Of a stretch of 64,000 bases of DNA, positions 34,567 to 46,330 are shown in pieces (positions within the stretch are counted from its first letter, which is position 1; each line of letters opens with the position of its first letter). The DNA comes from Neonectria sp. B-13 (taxonomy: Eukaryota; Ascomycota; Sordariomycetes; Hypocreales; Nectriaceae): positions 2,635,063-2,699,062 of the forward strand of contig NOKP01000002.1 of assembly GCA_002682825.1 (NCBI GenBank), read 5' to 3'. Below the pieces are notes generated by a model, which had not been told where the DNA came from, ran no database searches, and was given only the letters and a program-made list of their open reading frames with translations. Both the position numbers and the translations under genes were made by a program.

Positions 34567-37500
34567 ATGCCGCACTCCGACCTCGATCGCCCGCTGGTCA
34601 AGCGCCAGAAAACGACCACACCTGCCAACCCTACGAAGCCTGCCGCCAATTCCTCCAGGATCTTTGCTCCCTTCCGAGTATGTCTTCTTCCCATCTGGAC
34701 CCTGCCCGTTGTAGCATCCCACTGGAATACTGACTCTCCTCTTTGATAGACTGTTGGCCTTGTCTCTCCTACCGGTGTTCCCTTCACCTCGATACCTCTA
34801 GGCAAGACCACATTCCAGATCTCCACCTCGGTTGGCAGATCTATCCAGACCTACGATCTACGCCGCGGCCTCAACCTCGTCTTCATCACCCGGCCCCAGA
34901 CCCTTGCCGATATCACCGCAACGCTTGCTTGGAAGGAGAAGATATTCGCGGCATGGGGTGGATCGAAAAATGGCGAGTCTCAGGGTATCTGGGTCTTCCA
35001 GAGGGGCAAGAAGGTTGATGAGCTCCAGCTCCCCTCCGACTTGGCTGAGCCCATCAGGCAGATCTTGGTCCTGGGAACCTGGACCGTCGCTTGCGCCTTG
35101 ACCAGACTTGAGGTCTTCAAGACAGCCACCCTCGAGCACTACACCACCATTCACACCATGGCTGCCAACAAAGGCGGCAACGAAATCACCGGTGGGGTTG
35201 TCTCCATGCCCACCTTCTTGAACAAAGTCTTTGTGGGACGGAAGGATGGCTGGGTTGAAATATGGAACATCAGCACCGGAAAGCTCATCTACACCATCCT
35301 GCCTCCCTCCCCCGAATGCGGTTCCGTCACTTGCCTCGAGCCAAGTCCCGCCCTGTCCGTTCTCGCAATCGCATACTCTGAAGGTCCCCTAGTGATCACC
35401 AATGTTCTCACCGACAAGCGGATCCTGCAGATCGAGGCCGGTAGTGCATCGGCCCCTGTCAATTCCATCTCCTTCCGAACTGACGGCATGGGTGCCGGCC
35501 ACGATGGCCGAAAAGACGGTGTCATGGCTACGACAACAGCTGCCACTGGCGACGTGACCTTCTGGGATCTTAATGGTGGAGGCCGCGTCATGGGCATCCT
35601 GCGCAGTGCCCATAACCCGCCGTCCTACGATGGTCAGGCTGTTCGCGGAGGCGTCAGCAAAGTCGAGTTCCTCCCTGGCCAGCCAGTTATCATAACCAGT
35701 GGCCGTGACAACTCACTCAAGTCGTGGATCTTCGACGAAACCCCGTTCACTCCTGTTCCCCGAATCCTGCACTCGAGAAGTGGACATGCTGGCCCTGTCA
35801 ACTGTCTCCAGTTTCTGCCCTCCGACTTTGACGGCTCAGATGCTGGTAACAAATGGCTGCTCAGTGGTGGTCAGGATCGAAGCCTTTGGGGTTGGAGCTT
35901 GCGGCGTGATGGCCAGAGCACGGAACTCAGTCAGGGCAACATCCGCAAGAAGGCTAAAAAGGTGGGAATTCTGGCTACCAACGCCCTTGCCCACGGGCCA
36001 ACAACCACCTTGGAAGACCTCAAAGCCCCGGAAATTACCTGTATGGCATCTTCCTTGAATCGCGACGGCGGCATCGGTGCCATGCCTGGTAACCAACCGA
36101 TCTGGCAAAAGTCTCAAAACCAGAAGAGGTCTGGGGACGCCGAGGCCAGCGGGTCAACAGGCTGGGAAAGCGTTGTAACAGCCCACAAGGATGACGCATA
36201 CGCCAGAACCTGGTTCTGGGGCCGAAAGAGAGCAGGCAGGTGGGCTTTCCCCACAGGAGACGGTTCCAATGTCTCTACAGTCACCATCAGTCCTTGCGGA
36301 ACTTTTGCCCTTGTGGGTTCTGAAGCTGGTGGTATTGATATGTACAACTTGCAGTCTGGCACGCACCGCCAGCGGTTCCCGTCAAGGCTGACACCGGCCC
36401 AAGCACGTCAGCTCAAGATGCAGCAATTGCGCCAAGCGGACGATGTGGTACAGCAACAGGCTGGAACAAGACAGAAATATGCTGCAGGCACTGGCAGGCA
36501 TACCAAGTCCATCACTGGCCTTGTTGTTGATTCGATGAACAAGACGATAGTATCTTGCTCTCTCGATGGAAAGATCAAGTTCTGGGACTTCCTAACTGGC
36601 AGCCTCCTTGAGCAGATCGACTGGGCTCCCATGACGTTTCCCACAGGATGCAGATATCACCCCGCCAGTAACCTAATTGCCTTCTCCTGCGATGACCTGT
36701 CGATTCGAGTAGTGGACATGGAGACTAAAAGGACAATCCGAGAGTTCTGGGGCCCGCAAGAAGCAATCAATGACTTTTGCTTCTCCAACGATGGCCGCTG
36801 GATCATTGCTGCCTCCAAGGACTGTGTCATTCGGGTTTGGGATCTCCCAACCAGTCACTTAATTGACGCTATCCGACTGGAGAAGCCATGCAAAGCATTG
36901 GCAATGTCAGTCACTGGCGAGTACCTGGCTGCTACGATTCAGGATGAGCTTGGAGTCACAATCTGGACCAACAAGTCCCTGTTCAAGCATGTCTCTACAC
37001 GGCAGATCTCGGAGAATGAGATTGGCGAAGTCGCCATGCCTACCGTTTCCGGCGAGGGCAACCAGGGCATGCTGGAGGGCGCTTTCGAAGACGACCAGGC
37101 GGAGAGCGACGACACAGTGTTTGCGCCTACCATCGAGCAGCTAAGCGCAGACTTGACAACGTTGAGTTTGGTACCCAAAAGCCGATGGCAAACGCTGCTA
37201 CACTTGGACCTCATCAAGGAGCGGAACAAGCCTAAGGAGGCCCCCAAGGCTCCAGAGAAGGCTCCGTTCTTTTTGCCGTCGGCCAAGGGCGACAGCATAC
37301 TCGGACAGCAGCAGAAGTCAACAGACGAGGAGGGCAAATCACGGATCACAAGAGTTGAGAAGGCTCGATTCGAAGAGGTGCTGAGCTCTAAACTCCGCGT
37401 AGGAGCCGCAACCGGTGTTTGTAAGTAACCCCCTTTATCAAATACGGGCTATCAAGATGGTCAGACTAACACATTCCGCAGACGATGAGTTCATCGAGCA

Positions 37501-37822
37501 CCTCAAGTCCCTCTCCCCCTCGAGCGCAGACCTCGAGCTGCGCTCCCTTTCCATCGGCGATGGCGACGAAGGCTCTAATGAGCTCCTTCACTTCATCCGC
37601 GCGCTGACAGCTCGACTTAAAGCCCGCCGCGATTACGAACTCACCCAGGCCTGGATGACCGTCTTCCTTCGCTTGCATTTCGATGTCGTCATGGAGAACG
37701 AATCCCTCTTAGCGGCGCTAGGCGACTGGAAGGCGTATCAGGAGAAGGAATGCACGCGGCTGGACGGGTTGGTTGGATACTGCAGTGGTGTTGTTAGCTT
37801 CTTGAGGAGTCCCCGGACATAG
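34567..37822 (+). CDS. UTP21: U3 small nucleolar RNA-associated protein 21 (WD-repeat, WDR36 family)
   Basis: Component of the UTP-B module of the small-subunit processome, needed for 18S rRNA maturation in the nucleolus. The model is join(34567..34677, 34750..37420, 37482..37822), 1040 aa, with introns of 72 and 61 bp (GTATGT..TAG and GTAAGT..CAG). The start ATG sits in a strong GCCACC context. The N-terminus holds a basic KRQK stretch. Two successive WD40 propellers follow, for example SVTCLEPSPALSVLAIAYS, IKFWDFLTG and WIIAASKDCVIRVWDL. After an acidic linker near residue 800 comes the C-terminal Utp21 domain (KSRWQTLLHLDLIKERNKPKEAPKAPEKAPFFLPS), and exon 3 supplies its last helices. Length matches fungal orthologues. 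Nothing is unusual apart from a low-complexity DDVVQQQAG insert between propeller blades. Confidence 0.95.
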
Positions 37823-38210
37823 GAGCGTTGAATTATCATCTCTAGCCTTTAGCGGCCTTATTTTGTTGTTGAGCCCTGGTTGACCTCTTTGCAAAATATG
37901 TATGGTCAAGGAGAAGTGTGAGAAACGCATCTATTCAGCTGGCAAACACTATGCCATGATCCCATCAGCCGAAGTGTGTTCTATCGGCGTCTACTCGTTG
38001 AACTCCGCCCGAGATTTGTAAAGTACAGATTCCCATGTGGCCTTCTCTTGCTAAACCATTGTCGATGCGGATCCTCAAGATCCTGCTTCGTGGTTTCCGT
38101 GTCAGTCGAAATGAATACAATCGACATGCCTCCCGGGAACTAGCCAGTGCCGGAGCATTGGGCCATCTTTCGGGAGACCCCCAAAGCAGGGTGCTGATTG
38201 ATCAGGCCTT
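37823..38210. other. Convergent 3' spacer UTP21 / TVP15
   Basis: 388 bp between two facing stop codons. It holds the 3' UTRs of both genes, and no other feature was seen. Confidence 0.6.
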
Positions 38211-38906
38211 TTAGACCTGCTCAGCACCCCAGCCAGCATCATCGGCCTCGCGCATGTTGCTCGGGGGCTCGATGGAAGGAGCGAACTCGAGGGCAACGTA
38301 AGCGACACCAGTGATGCCGACAATGCCACCAGCAATCTTGCTGAGAAACAGGTCGCCGAGGAGAAGACTGCCAATGAAGATGTAGACTAGGACGTGTGAG
38401 CATTGCGCGGAGGAGATGGAGTGCAAGGTGAGACCTACAGACTCCACGGCCGATGAAGGAGAACAGGAAGGACGCGTATCGGGAAAGCTGAGGGGGAATC
38501 TGGAACTCTGCGCTGCGTTAGAAGGGCCATTGCCATTTTGCCCAAAGATAACTGTACCGAGAAGAATGATGGAAAGGCCAAAGACGATCATGTAGCAGCC
38601 GACAATGATCGATTTACTGCACGGGGGTTATTAGCGCGGTTCATGCGATGGACCGAGGGCGGTCCACGAAGGGAGGCAAAGGAGAGAATGAGGTGCGCAG
38701 GCCAGGTGGAAACGGCAGTGGGATTCGGGACGCGACGTACCTGAAGATGTGCGTGACACCACCGAGAGCGGCGATAGCACCAACAATCAGGTTAACAACG
38801 CGACTGCGAGGCGGTTGATGGTTAGTTACGATGACGTCCAGTGGGGAAGAGGGAGAGTGGAGGCGCGCGCGCAGTCGCGGACTCACAAGATGTCAGAGAG
38901 CTCCAT
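38211..38906 (-). CDS. TVP15: Golgi membrane protein TVP15 (COPI-associated family)
   Basis: Small four-segment membrane protein of late Golgi (Tlg2-positive) vesicles, implicated in vesicle traffic. The model is join(38906..38887, 38803..38741, 38616..38558, 38507..38439, 38386..38211), 128 aa. Five exons all splice in phase to give MELSDIFRVVNLIVGAI, then SIIVGCYMIVFGLSIILLEFQ and IPPQLSRYASFLFSFIGRG. The end reads VFYIFIGSLLL, IVGITGVAYVALEFAPSIE and the conserved tail NMREADDAGWGAEQV. Four hydrophobic helices are visible. The first exon has only 20 nt and exons 2-4 are 59-69 nt, so naive ORF calling sees only fragments. Upstream it is divergent from MEF2 with a 461-bp shared region. The call rests on the tail and the IPPQ..YASFLFSFIGRG block. 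Confidence 0.92.
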
Positions 38907-39367
38907 TATTGCGGTTTGTAGCGGCGGTTCGAAGATTGATGGTGGATGATGGAGAGCGAGAGAGGGATTCGACGGGTAGCCTTGGGAGTTTTGTTGGACG
39001 ATTCCAGGCAGCGGTTTAACGGATGAGGAGGACGAGGCGTAATGCGTGGCCACGGGACGATGTTGAAAAGTCAAGGAGCTGCGTGTTACGTAGGTTGCAA
39101 GTAACTGAGCCGGGCTGTAAGCTTGCTTCTTCAGTGCGCTAGCGGACGTGCTCCAGCCACACGAGGGCCCCCCGCCACACTTCACCGCCTTCCACATGTG
39201 GGAAGGCCGGCCTGCCCTGTCGATGCGCGCCGGTTTTGGCCTAAGCGTTCCCGTCAGCGAATGACATGGATACGGGGGGGCAAAAAGCGACGAGCTCCGA
39301 GACAACGAATTCCGTCCCGTCAAGTTTCCAGCTTCAAAGCGGAGGATTGACATGCTTCCAGCGAGTG
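38907..39367. promoter_or_regulatory. Bidirectional promoter region TVP15 / MEF2
   Basis: 461 bp between the start codons of two divergent genes. No specific binding site was identified. A chance ORF overlaps the MEF2 leader. Confidence 0.5.
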
Positions 39368-41993
39368 ATGCTTCTTCTCTCGCTTCTTCGTCGAGGCCCG
39401 GCTGCTCAAGGCTCGGGCCGCTGTCTTGCACGCCAATGGCGAGGCTTAGAACTGAACGGCCAGTTCCGACGGGCCATGCATAGTCACGCCAATGCTCAGC
39501 TTCAGAACATCCGCAACATCGGCATCATTGCACATGTTGATGCTGTACGTCTTAAAACAGGACTTCCTGAAGACCTCTTGCTCACAGGTTTCATCAGGGC
39601 AAAACTACTACCACGGAGCGGATGTTGTACTATAGTGGTGTTACTCAACGAGTCGGAGGTAGGTCATGTCCAATCTCATACCACACGCAGCTCATCCTTT
39701 GCCTCACCGCTGCACTGTCTCTTTAACCACACCCGTTAAAGTAATAACTCTTCCGCTGATTCAATTAGACGTTGATTCTGGAAATACCGTCACTGATTTC
39801 CTCGATCTGGAACGGGAACGGGGAATCACCATTCAGTCCGCTGCCATCACCTTCAATTGGCCTCGGCATCAAAACCTCGCCCCCGGGACTACCTCCAAAA
39901 CCATCAACCTGATTGACACACCCGGCCACCAGGACTTTCGTTTTGAGGTCGACAGATGTCTGCCAATTCTAGATGGCGCTGTTTGCATCATTGATTCGGT
40001 CAAGGGCGTCGAAGCGCACACCGAAAGAGTATGGGCCTCGGCCCATGAATTCAAGGTCCCCAGGATCGTGTACTGCAACAAACTTGACCGCGAGGGTGCC
40101 TCTTTCAAGAAGGCCGTGCTTGAGATCGGAACAAGGCTCAAGGGATGGCCCCTTGTCTGTCAGATCCCCTGGTGGGAGAAGGAGGACTTCGTTGGTGTGA
40201 TTGACGTGGTTGATCGGGTGGGATACCGATGGAAATCAGAACGAGAAAAGACCCGCTATGATTTCCCTGAGCTACAGAAAAAGCTTTCTAGCTCAAACCA
40301 AAGCCTCCTGCCTGAGATTGAGCGGGCGCGGCAGGCTTTGGTCGAGGGCCTGGCAGATTTTGACGAGACCATTATGGATGAGTTCCTCGAGGAGAACCAA
40401 AACATTGATGGATCCCTCATTAAGCAAGCCATCCGAAGGTGCATTCGAAGCGGCGATGGCCGAGCCATCCCCGTGTTTGCAGGGTCCAGCTTTCGTCACA
40501 TAGGCGTTGAGCCGCTGATGGACGCCGTGAATGACTATCTGCCAAGCCCGGACGAACGCCCAGCACCAGAGGTGCGAGTTGGTTCCAAGAAGGAGCGACT
40601 TGATACTATACTAGCCGACCAGAAGGCAGGTAAGTCTCGGATCGCATCTATTGCTTCTGTGTTCAAGGTCTTCAACCACCCCAAGGAAGGCGTAATCAGC
40701 TATGTGCGAGTTTACCATGGCACCATGACCAGGAATGCCTCGAGCTTCAACACCAACATGCTAGTCCACGAGCGACCCATGGGCATTCTTCAAATATCTG
40801 CTTCCAAGGCCCAGGATATCCCAGAGCTTTCTGTGGGACAGATTGGAGCACTCAGGGGTCTCAAGAAGGCTCGCACCGGCGACACCCTCATTACTACCGT
40901 GGGCGGCAAGCCTGTTCCCGAAGGCTTCCGGCATGTGCAGATCCGGCCTCCAGAGATTCCCCCGCCAGTTGCGTTCCTACAGGTTGAGCCGTACGGAAAT
41001 GTGGCGGCCCAGCAGCTCCAGGTCGCGCTGGAGAACACGAGCCGTGAAGATCCCAGTCTTCGATGGAGCCGTAATCCCAAGACTGAACAGTTCACCATCC
41101 AAGGAATGGGCAAGCTCCATCTAGATGTATCACTGTACCAGATGAGGCAAAAGTACAAGATCGACGCCGATTTTGGTCCCATCGAAGTCGACTACAAGGA
41201 GTGTGTCACCACACCTACACGACCCGAGCACACAGTGTTTGACCGTCCTGTTGCTGGCAAGGCTGGCAAGGCGTCTTGTACGGTCACTCTGGAACCGCTC
41301 GAAGAACACCACCGTGAGACACTGCTCGAATCAAGCATCGAGAGAGACGGCAACATCTACCACATCGCCATCCCTCCATCAGAGGACTCGAACTCGCTGG
41401 TATTTGACGTAGAGGAGGCTCGGCAGCAACTCCTCAACGGAGCCATTGCAGGTTTGGCCAGGGGTCCGCGACGAGCCGCACCGATCCACGGATGCCACGT
41501 CACCGTCACGCTGGACACATCACCAGGGGGTTGTGAAACTCCCACGGGGGGACACTTCAGCAGTGTTGCCAGAACAGCTGTGCAGGCAGCCCTGCGGGAT
41601 GCATTCGAGAAGGAGCAGATCAGTATCGTGGAGCCCATCATGCTCGCTCACATCACCTGCCCCGAGGTCGTGGCCGGGACCGTCCAGCACGACGTGACGG
41701 CAGGTGCTGGCGGTCAGATTCTGGAGGTCAACGACCGGTCCGCTGAGTCGACGGGCGATGACCACATCGACGTGAGCAAGATCTATACTCCGCCCGACCC
41801 GTATGACTCGGTCACGTCGTTGCGCAGCAAGAAGTCGACGGCTCGGATGGTGGAAATTGTGGCCAAGGTGCCGTACAAGGAGATGCTAGACTACGATAAT
41901 CACCTGCGAAGCAAGACAGCAGGCCGACACTCGATGACAATGTCATTTGACTCGTTTGCCAAGGTTGTTGGCCACCGAGAGAAGGGACTTTGA
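39368..41993 (+). CDS. MEF2: Mitochondrial elongation factor G2 / ribosome-releasing factor 2
   Basis: Translational GTPase that acts with ribosome recycling factor to split mitochondrial ribosomes after termination. The model is join(39368..39544, 39598..39658, 39769..41993), 820 aa. The N-terminus (MLLLSLLRRGPAAQG..RRAMHSHA) is basic and hydroxylated like a mitochondrial presequence. The G1 motif AHVDAGKTTTTE is split by intron 1. G2 is RGITIQSAAITF, G3 DTPGHQDF and G4 NKLD. EF-G domains III-V follow, with LHLDVSLYQMRQKY and the C-terminal VPYKEMLDYDNHLRSKTAGRHSM. The presence of TERMLYYSG and the divergence from MEF1 in domain IV favour EF-G2. Introns are 53 and 110 bp. The ATG at 39368 is preferred over an upstream in-frame ATG because the presequence starts there. 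Confidence 0.93.
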
Positions 41994-42638
41994 AGCGCTT
42001 ACTGTTCAAGGATGCCATTTGAGAGCGTGGATGCAGGCTCTATTCTCGGTAACATAGTGGTGTACAGTAAAATGCCAGACCGGGCGGGATGTCTAGGGGT
42101 GTAGGATACTCATGGTTGTAACAAAACTGTCAAAACCTCAGGGTGATGTGAGATGAATAGATACGTACGGTTAAGTTGGTAAAAAGGCGGGGAACCCTTT
42201 TCCGACCCCAAACTAATCTCCTCTTGAATAAAACTCAATGATCAGCTGTATAAATGAGGGCATCCAGGTCGCATTAGGCTGTCAGCAGACTTATTTCAAG
42301 AGTGACGGTCTTCCTTTCGAGAAGCTCATGACCAGTTATGGCAAGGACGCGGGCTGACATGCATGTGAAAGAACCATCATGTTAAAGATGAGAGAGAGTC
42401 TATAAATATCTATGTCCATATATCGGCATGCCAAGTCATCCAATGAATACCTTTTGCCTAAATACCAGAAAGAAAAACAGAACCATGTACCCTGGACACC
42501 ACCAACACTCCCAGTCCGTGGTCAGAAAACAATGAATGCTACGCTATGCTATGCTCCATGCAAACCCCAGCGCCAGCTCAAGCCAAACTCGAAAGAGAAA
42601 GAAAAGAATTGTAAAGAAAGGATAGTCACTGTGACATC
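41994..42638. other. Convergent 3' spacer MEF2 / cupin gene
   Basis: 645 bp of relatively AT-rich sequence between facing stop codons, with A-rich stretches such as 42590-42620. It probably holds both 3' UTRs. No further feature was seen. Confidence 0.55.
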
Positions 42639-43494
42639 TTAGATGGCGCGCTTGTGGATGCCGCACTTCTTGAGGCACTCGTCGACACCAAGGGCGATGC
42701 TCTTGGGGATGGCCTTGCGAACACGGTCAATGTCCTCGCCGGCGATGCTCTGTCCAAAGGTAGCAGCGATGACATCGTCGCTGAGGGCAAAGGTCTCATC
42801 CTCAACCTGGCCGGTACCGAAGTCCTCGGAGGCGAAGGCAGCCACGAAAGTAGCGGGCTCGCAGTCGGGGTTGAATTGGGTGTGGACGGAGCCCTGGTAG
42901 AACGGGGTCATCATGTTGGGGCCAAGCTCGGTGCGGATGACACGGCGGTTGCCGTCAGCGTCGTTGACGCCGTTCTCGGGGACCATCTCGGTGATGAGGC
43001 GGCCCGAGGTGACGATCTGGAGCTCAGCGGAGCGAGGGTGGACGTGGAGGGTGTTCATGCCGCAGGCTGTAAGAAGATGTTTGTTAGTCGTTGTGATTTC
43101 CTTGAAGTAGTGGGTAGAGAAGAGGAAGCCTTACCATCAACGCGGCCGAAAGCCATGCCGGCGCCAGTACCAACAAGAGCAGGAAAGGTCTTGCGGTTGG
43201 CGGCTACGAGCTGGCCACCCTTGCCAGGCTTGGCTTGCTCCTGGTTGAAGTCGAAGACGAACTCGTCATCCTTGAGAAGAGCGAAGCGATCAACGGCACT
43301 AGAAAGAGGCGTGTTAGGCGAAGTCTCCAGACAAGCTGGGCAGGTGGCATTGGTACTTACGTATCAGCAAGCGTGAGCTGGGCAGTCAAGCTGAGCTCTT
43401 GGGGATATCCGCCTCGTCGGGAGTTGTGAGGAGCAGCTGAGGCGAAGGAGGTAAAGGCCAGGATGGCGGAAATGGTAGCGGCGGAGAACTGCAT
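42639..43494 (-). CDS. Secreted germin/spherulin-1A-like cupin protein
   Basis: The model is join(43494..43361, 43299..43136, 43066..42639), 241 aa, with introns of 61 and 69 bp. A signal peptide is clear (MQFSAATISAILAFTSFASA). The mature protein reads ALLKDDEFVFDFNQ and then, across intron 2, VDACGMNTLHVHPRSAELQIV. This resembles the germin box metal site with HVHPRSAE supplying two His and the Glu. The second box (PFYQGSVHTQFNPDC) supplies the third His. The C-terminus ends DECLKKCGIHKRAI. Germin-like and spherulin-1A-like fungal proteins are extracellular single-cupin proteins, and some have oxalate oxidase or superoxide dismutase activity. Here only the fold and metal site are supported. 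The leader upstream of 43494 is rich in GTTGTT and GTGATG repeats, common in strongly expressed secreted-protein genes. Confidence 0.9.
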
Positions 43495-43627
43495 GTTGAA
43501 GATGGTTGTTGTTGGTAGATGAAGATGGAGATGTAATGGGTTATTGAAGCAGAAAGACAGGAAAGCTGAAGAGGCTAGGTTTATATGAGTGGAAGTGGAA
43601 GTGTAAGTGTGAGTGTAAGTGAGGATG

Positions 43628-43680
43628 TTGTTATTGTTGTTGTTGCTGTTGTTGTTGCTGTGATGTGATGTGATGTGATG
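43628..43680. repeat. GTT / GTGAT short repeats
   Basis: Tandem GTT trinucleotides run into four GTGAT(G) units upstream of the cupin gene. Confidence 0.8.
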
Positions 43681-44592
43681 CTGTGTGAAGATGTTTCGTT
43701 TCAATCACGGAACGAAACCATCTTCTTATACATGATCGTCCCGCACCCATCTAGAAGGCAGCGGCAAGGCGTGAGCGAGCAAGAATCTGACAGTTCGATG
43801 CTGTGAGATTCCAAAGATACTCCGCCGACACATGGCTTGGGCTCGGCAGGTCAGACTTCCGCGGTCAGGATCCCGGCCTGGCGGGGTATGCATTTGGGCA
43901 AATTAGGAGGCTGTGATGCTGCATTGGGAAAATTTACTACGAATAGAGAGAACAGACTGTGTGTGTGCGTGTGTGTGCGTGAGCGTTGGCAGTTCCCGCA
44001 ATTAGAGGTGGTGAGGCTGTGCAGAGGTTGGTCAGTGGCCGCAGCGCCTCTAGTAGCGTGGGCCCGCTGTATGTCATAGGCGTTTGATTGGGGCCGGCGC
44101 CTAAAAATAACGGGCGGTGCTCGGCAAGCGCCAAGCGACGAGCCGTGGCCCCCCAAGATGGCGGCCGACGCACCTGAGAGTTCTATTTTCTGGGGGAATG
44201 GAACTGTCAGCATGCGCGCGAAGGAAGGAGCCATCGGGACGGTCGGCTGCTGTAAGCGGTCAGCAGCGCCTCCCGGAGGCACGCTGATCCGGACGGAAAG
44301 CAGACGGAAAGGTCGGAAGCAGATGGACAACACAGCAAAGCAATGCGCAAACCAACAACACTCTACGGATAGATCTATTACAGCCAATCCACCTTGGCCA
44401 TGCATGACTTTCGGTGGTGGTCGTGGAAGCAATGGCCATCTGCAGCGCCGTGACCGCCATGCAATGTTTCCCCATCCGTCCAACGTTTCGTTTCAATGAC
44501 CACACACACCACCATCTCTATTCTAGACTGACTCTACCCTACCTGCCTGTCTGTCACACGGTCCACCAATGCGGACGACTGTCATACATCTG

Positions 44593-44618
44593 TCTCTCTC
44601 TCTCTCTCTCTCTCTCTC
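44593..44618. repeat. (TC)n dinucleotide microsatellite
   Basis: About 13 uninterrupted TC units in non-coding DNA. Confidence 0.95.
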
Positions 44619-46290
44619 CCTTTCTGACTATGTCAGCATCCTCGGCCGCCTGAAGTCGGGACAAGAGCGGTGAATATAGCGGGGGGAGAACCGTTGGGTT
44701 GTCAGCACTTACAAAGGCATAGGAGCACTAACGAGCACTCAGCATTTGTCCTGGTCGTCGAGTACTACTGTGCCCAAGGTACTCATCAGTAAGGAATTCC
44801 CAGTTAGTGAGGCAAATCGGACATCCACGTTTGGGATCACGATCGCCCAAGAAATCATCTCCCTGCTCGTAATAGTCCTCACCTCTTTGCTCTTTGCGGT
44901 GCGGTTTGGACCTCGAGAGGCAGCAAGTCAAGGAGCAGGATGACTCAAGCATACTTGCTTGCCTTGATTTAATCAGCCAATATTCGAAGAACACTATCGT
45001 TGTCATGTCGACATCAACATCAACATCAATTAATATCAACATCATTAGCATCGCCACGACCGTCATTAAGATCATCAACAACAACTGCGCAGGAAATTAA
45101 ATAATGACTTTCCTTCCCCCAGTATCCCCTCCATTCCTTGGCCTTCTTTTCCCCCTCTCCACAGCTTCCCGGACGCCACTACCGACTCAACCGAGTCGCG
45201 AATCTCGCTCCACGGTCCACGGTCCACGAGTCCAAGACATGGCTACGGATACGAAGCCACACCAGCGGCTTGAGCCGTGTATGCAGATCACTCAACGGTG
45301 CGTCACCCAAGTGCAGCATCAACTCGACGCGACAGGCAGCACACTCACACGACAGAAAGTCTCACAACGCCATCCAAAGGCTGCTGCTGGCTGACTGGGC
45401 TTGACCCGCCGCCACACGCATGATGGCTTCGGGACAGGAGCCATTTGCCCACCTTGCAGAATGCAAGGAAATGTTTCCCGCTCATCGTCATTATCCAAGC
45501 TACTCAATTGCATCCCAGCTAGAACCCACCTGAGGCACACTGGCGTGCCACCAACCACAAAAGCCCGCCCGGCGAGCCGAAATTCCGCACATTTGCAATT
45601 AAAGTCAAGACGACCGACCGACTCAACAACGCAAGGAAGGCCTCATCATCGAGACCATATATCCAATCTCCAGGTAACTATAGTAGATTGACAATATGCG
45701 GGTGCGACGACAGGACGAGTCTTTTGCACGGGTCGCAGCAGACCCGATGCGGTCGACGACCAGAGCTTCTGGACGTCTAGACTCCTGGGCAACAATGAAG
45801 TCATTCAGACATGCATGTGGAACAGCGTATCACGCAAGGGGCCGAGGCTAGGCTACGTTTCAGGGCCCGAGTCTCCATCGTTGTCTTGCCATCGACCACT
45901 ATCCACTGGTCATTGCCTATCAACGGGGCCCCTCAACAGGCTCAAGTCTCAACAGCAAAGGCTCCGTCACGATGCGATTCGGCAAAAGGGGTTGTTTCCC
46001 CTTCGCCTCCGCAGTCAGTTGTGGCTCTCGGCCAAAGCTGAACTGTCGTGGGCCGGACCTCGCCGCTAAGACGGGACAGGCATCACGTCTTGCATTGGCC
46101 CAGGAACAGGAACAGGGAGTCAGGAACCAGGACGCACAGGAGCCATCCGGCCATGCACCCGATCAGTCGCCCGACCGGGGTCATTTTAAACTTGTTCACC
46201 ACCAGCCAATGTGGTGCCTGTATTTCCTTATTTTCCCCAACCAAGCCACCAGCCAGGCCCCATTGGGACACGCTCGTTCAGGTACACTCA

Positions 46291-46330
46291 GGCACAGGAG
46301 CACAGGAGCACAGGAGTGCAGGAGTCAAGG
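46291..46330. repeat. CACAGGAG-type tandem repeat
   Basis: About four imperfect 8-bp CACAGGAG units in non-coding DNA. Confidence 0.75.
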
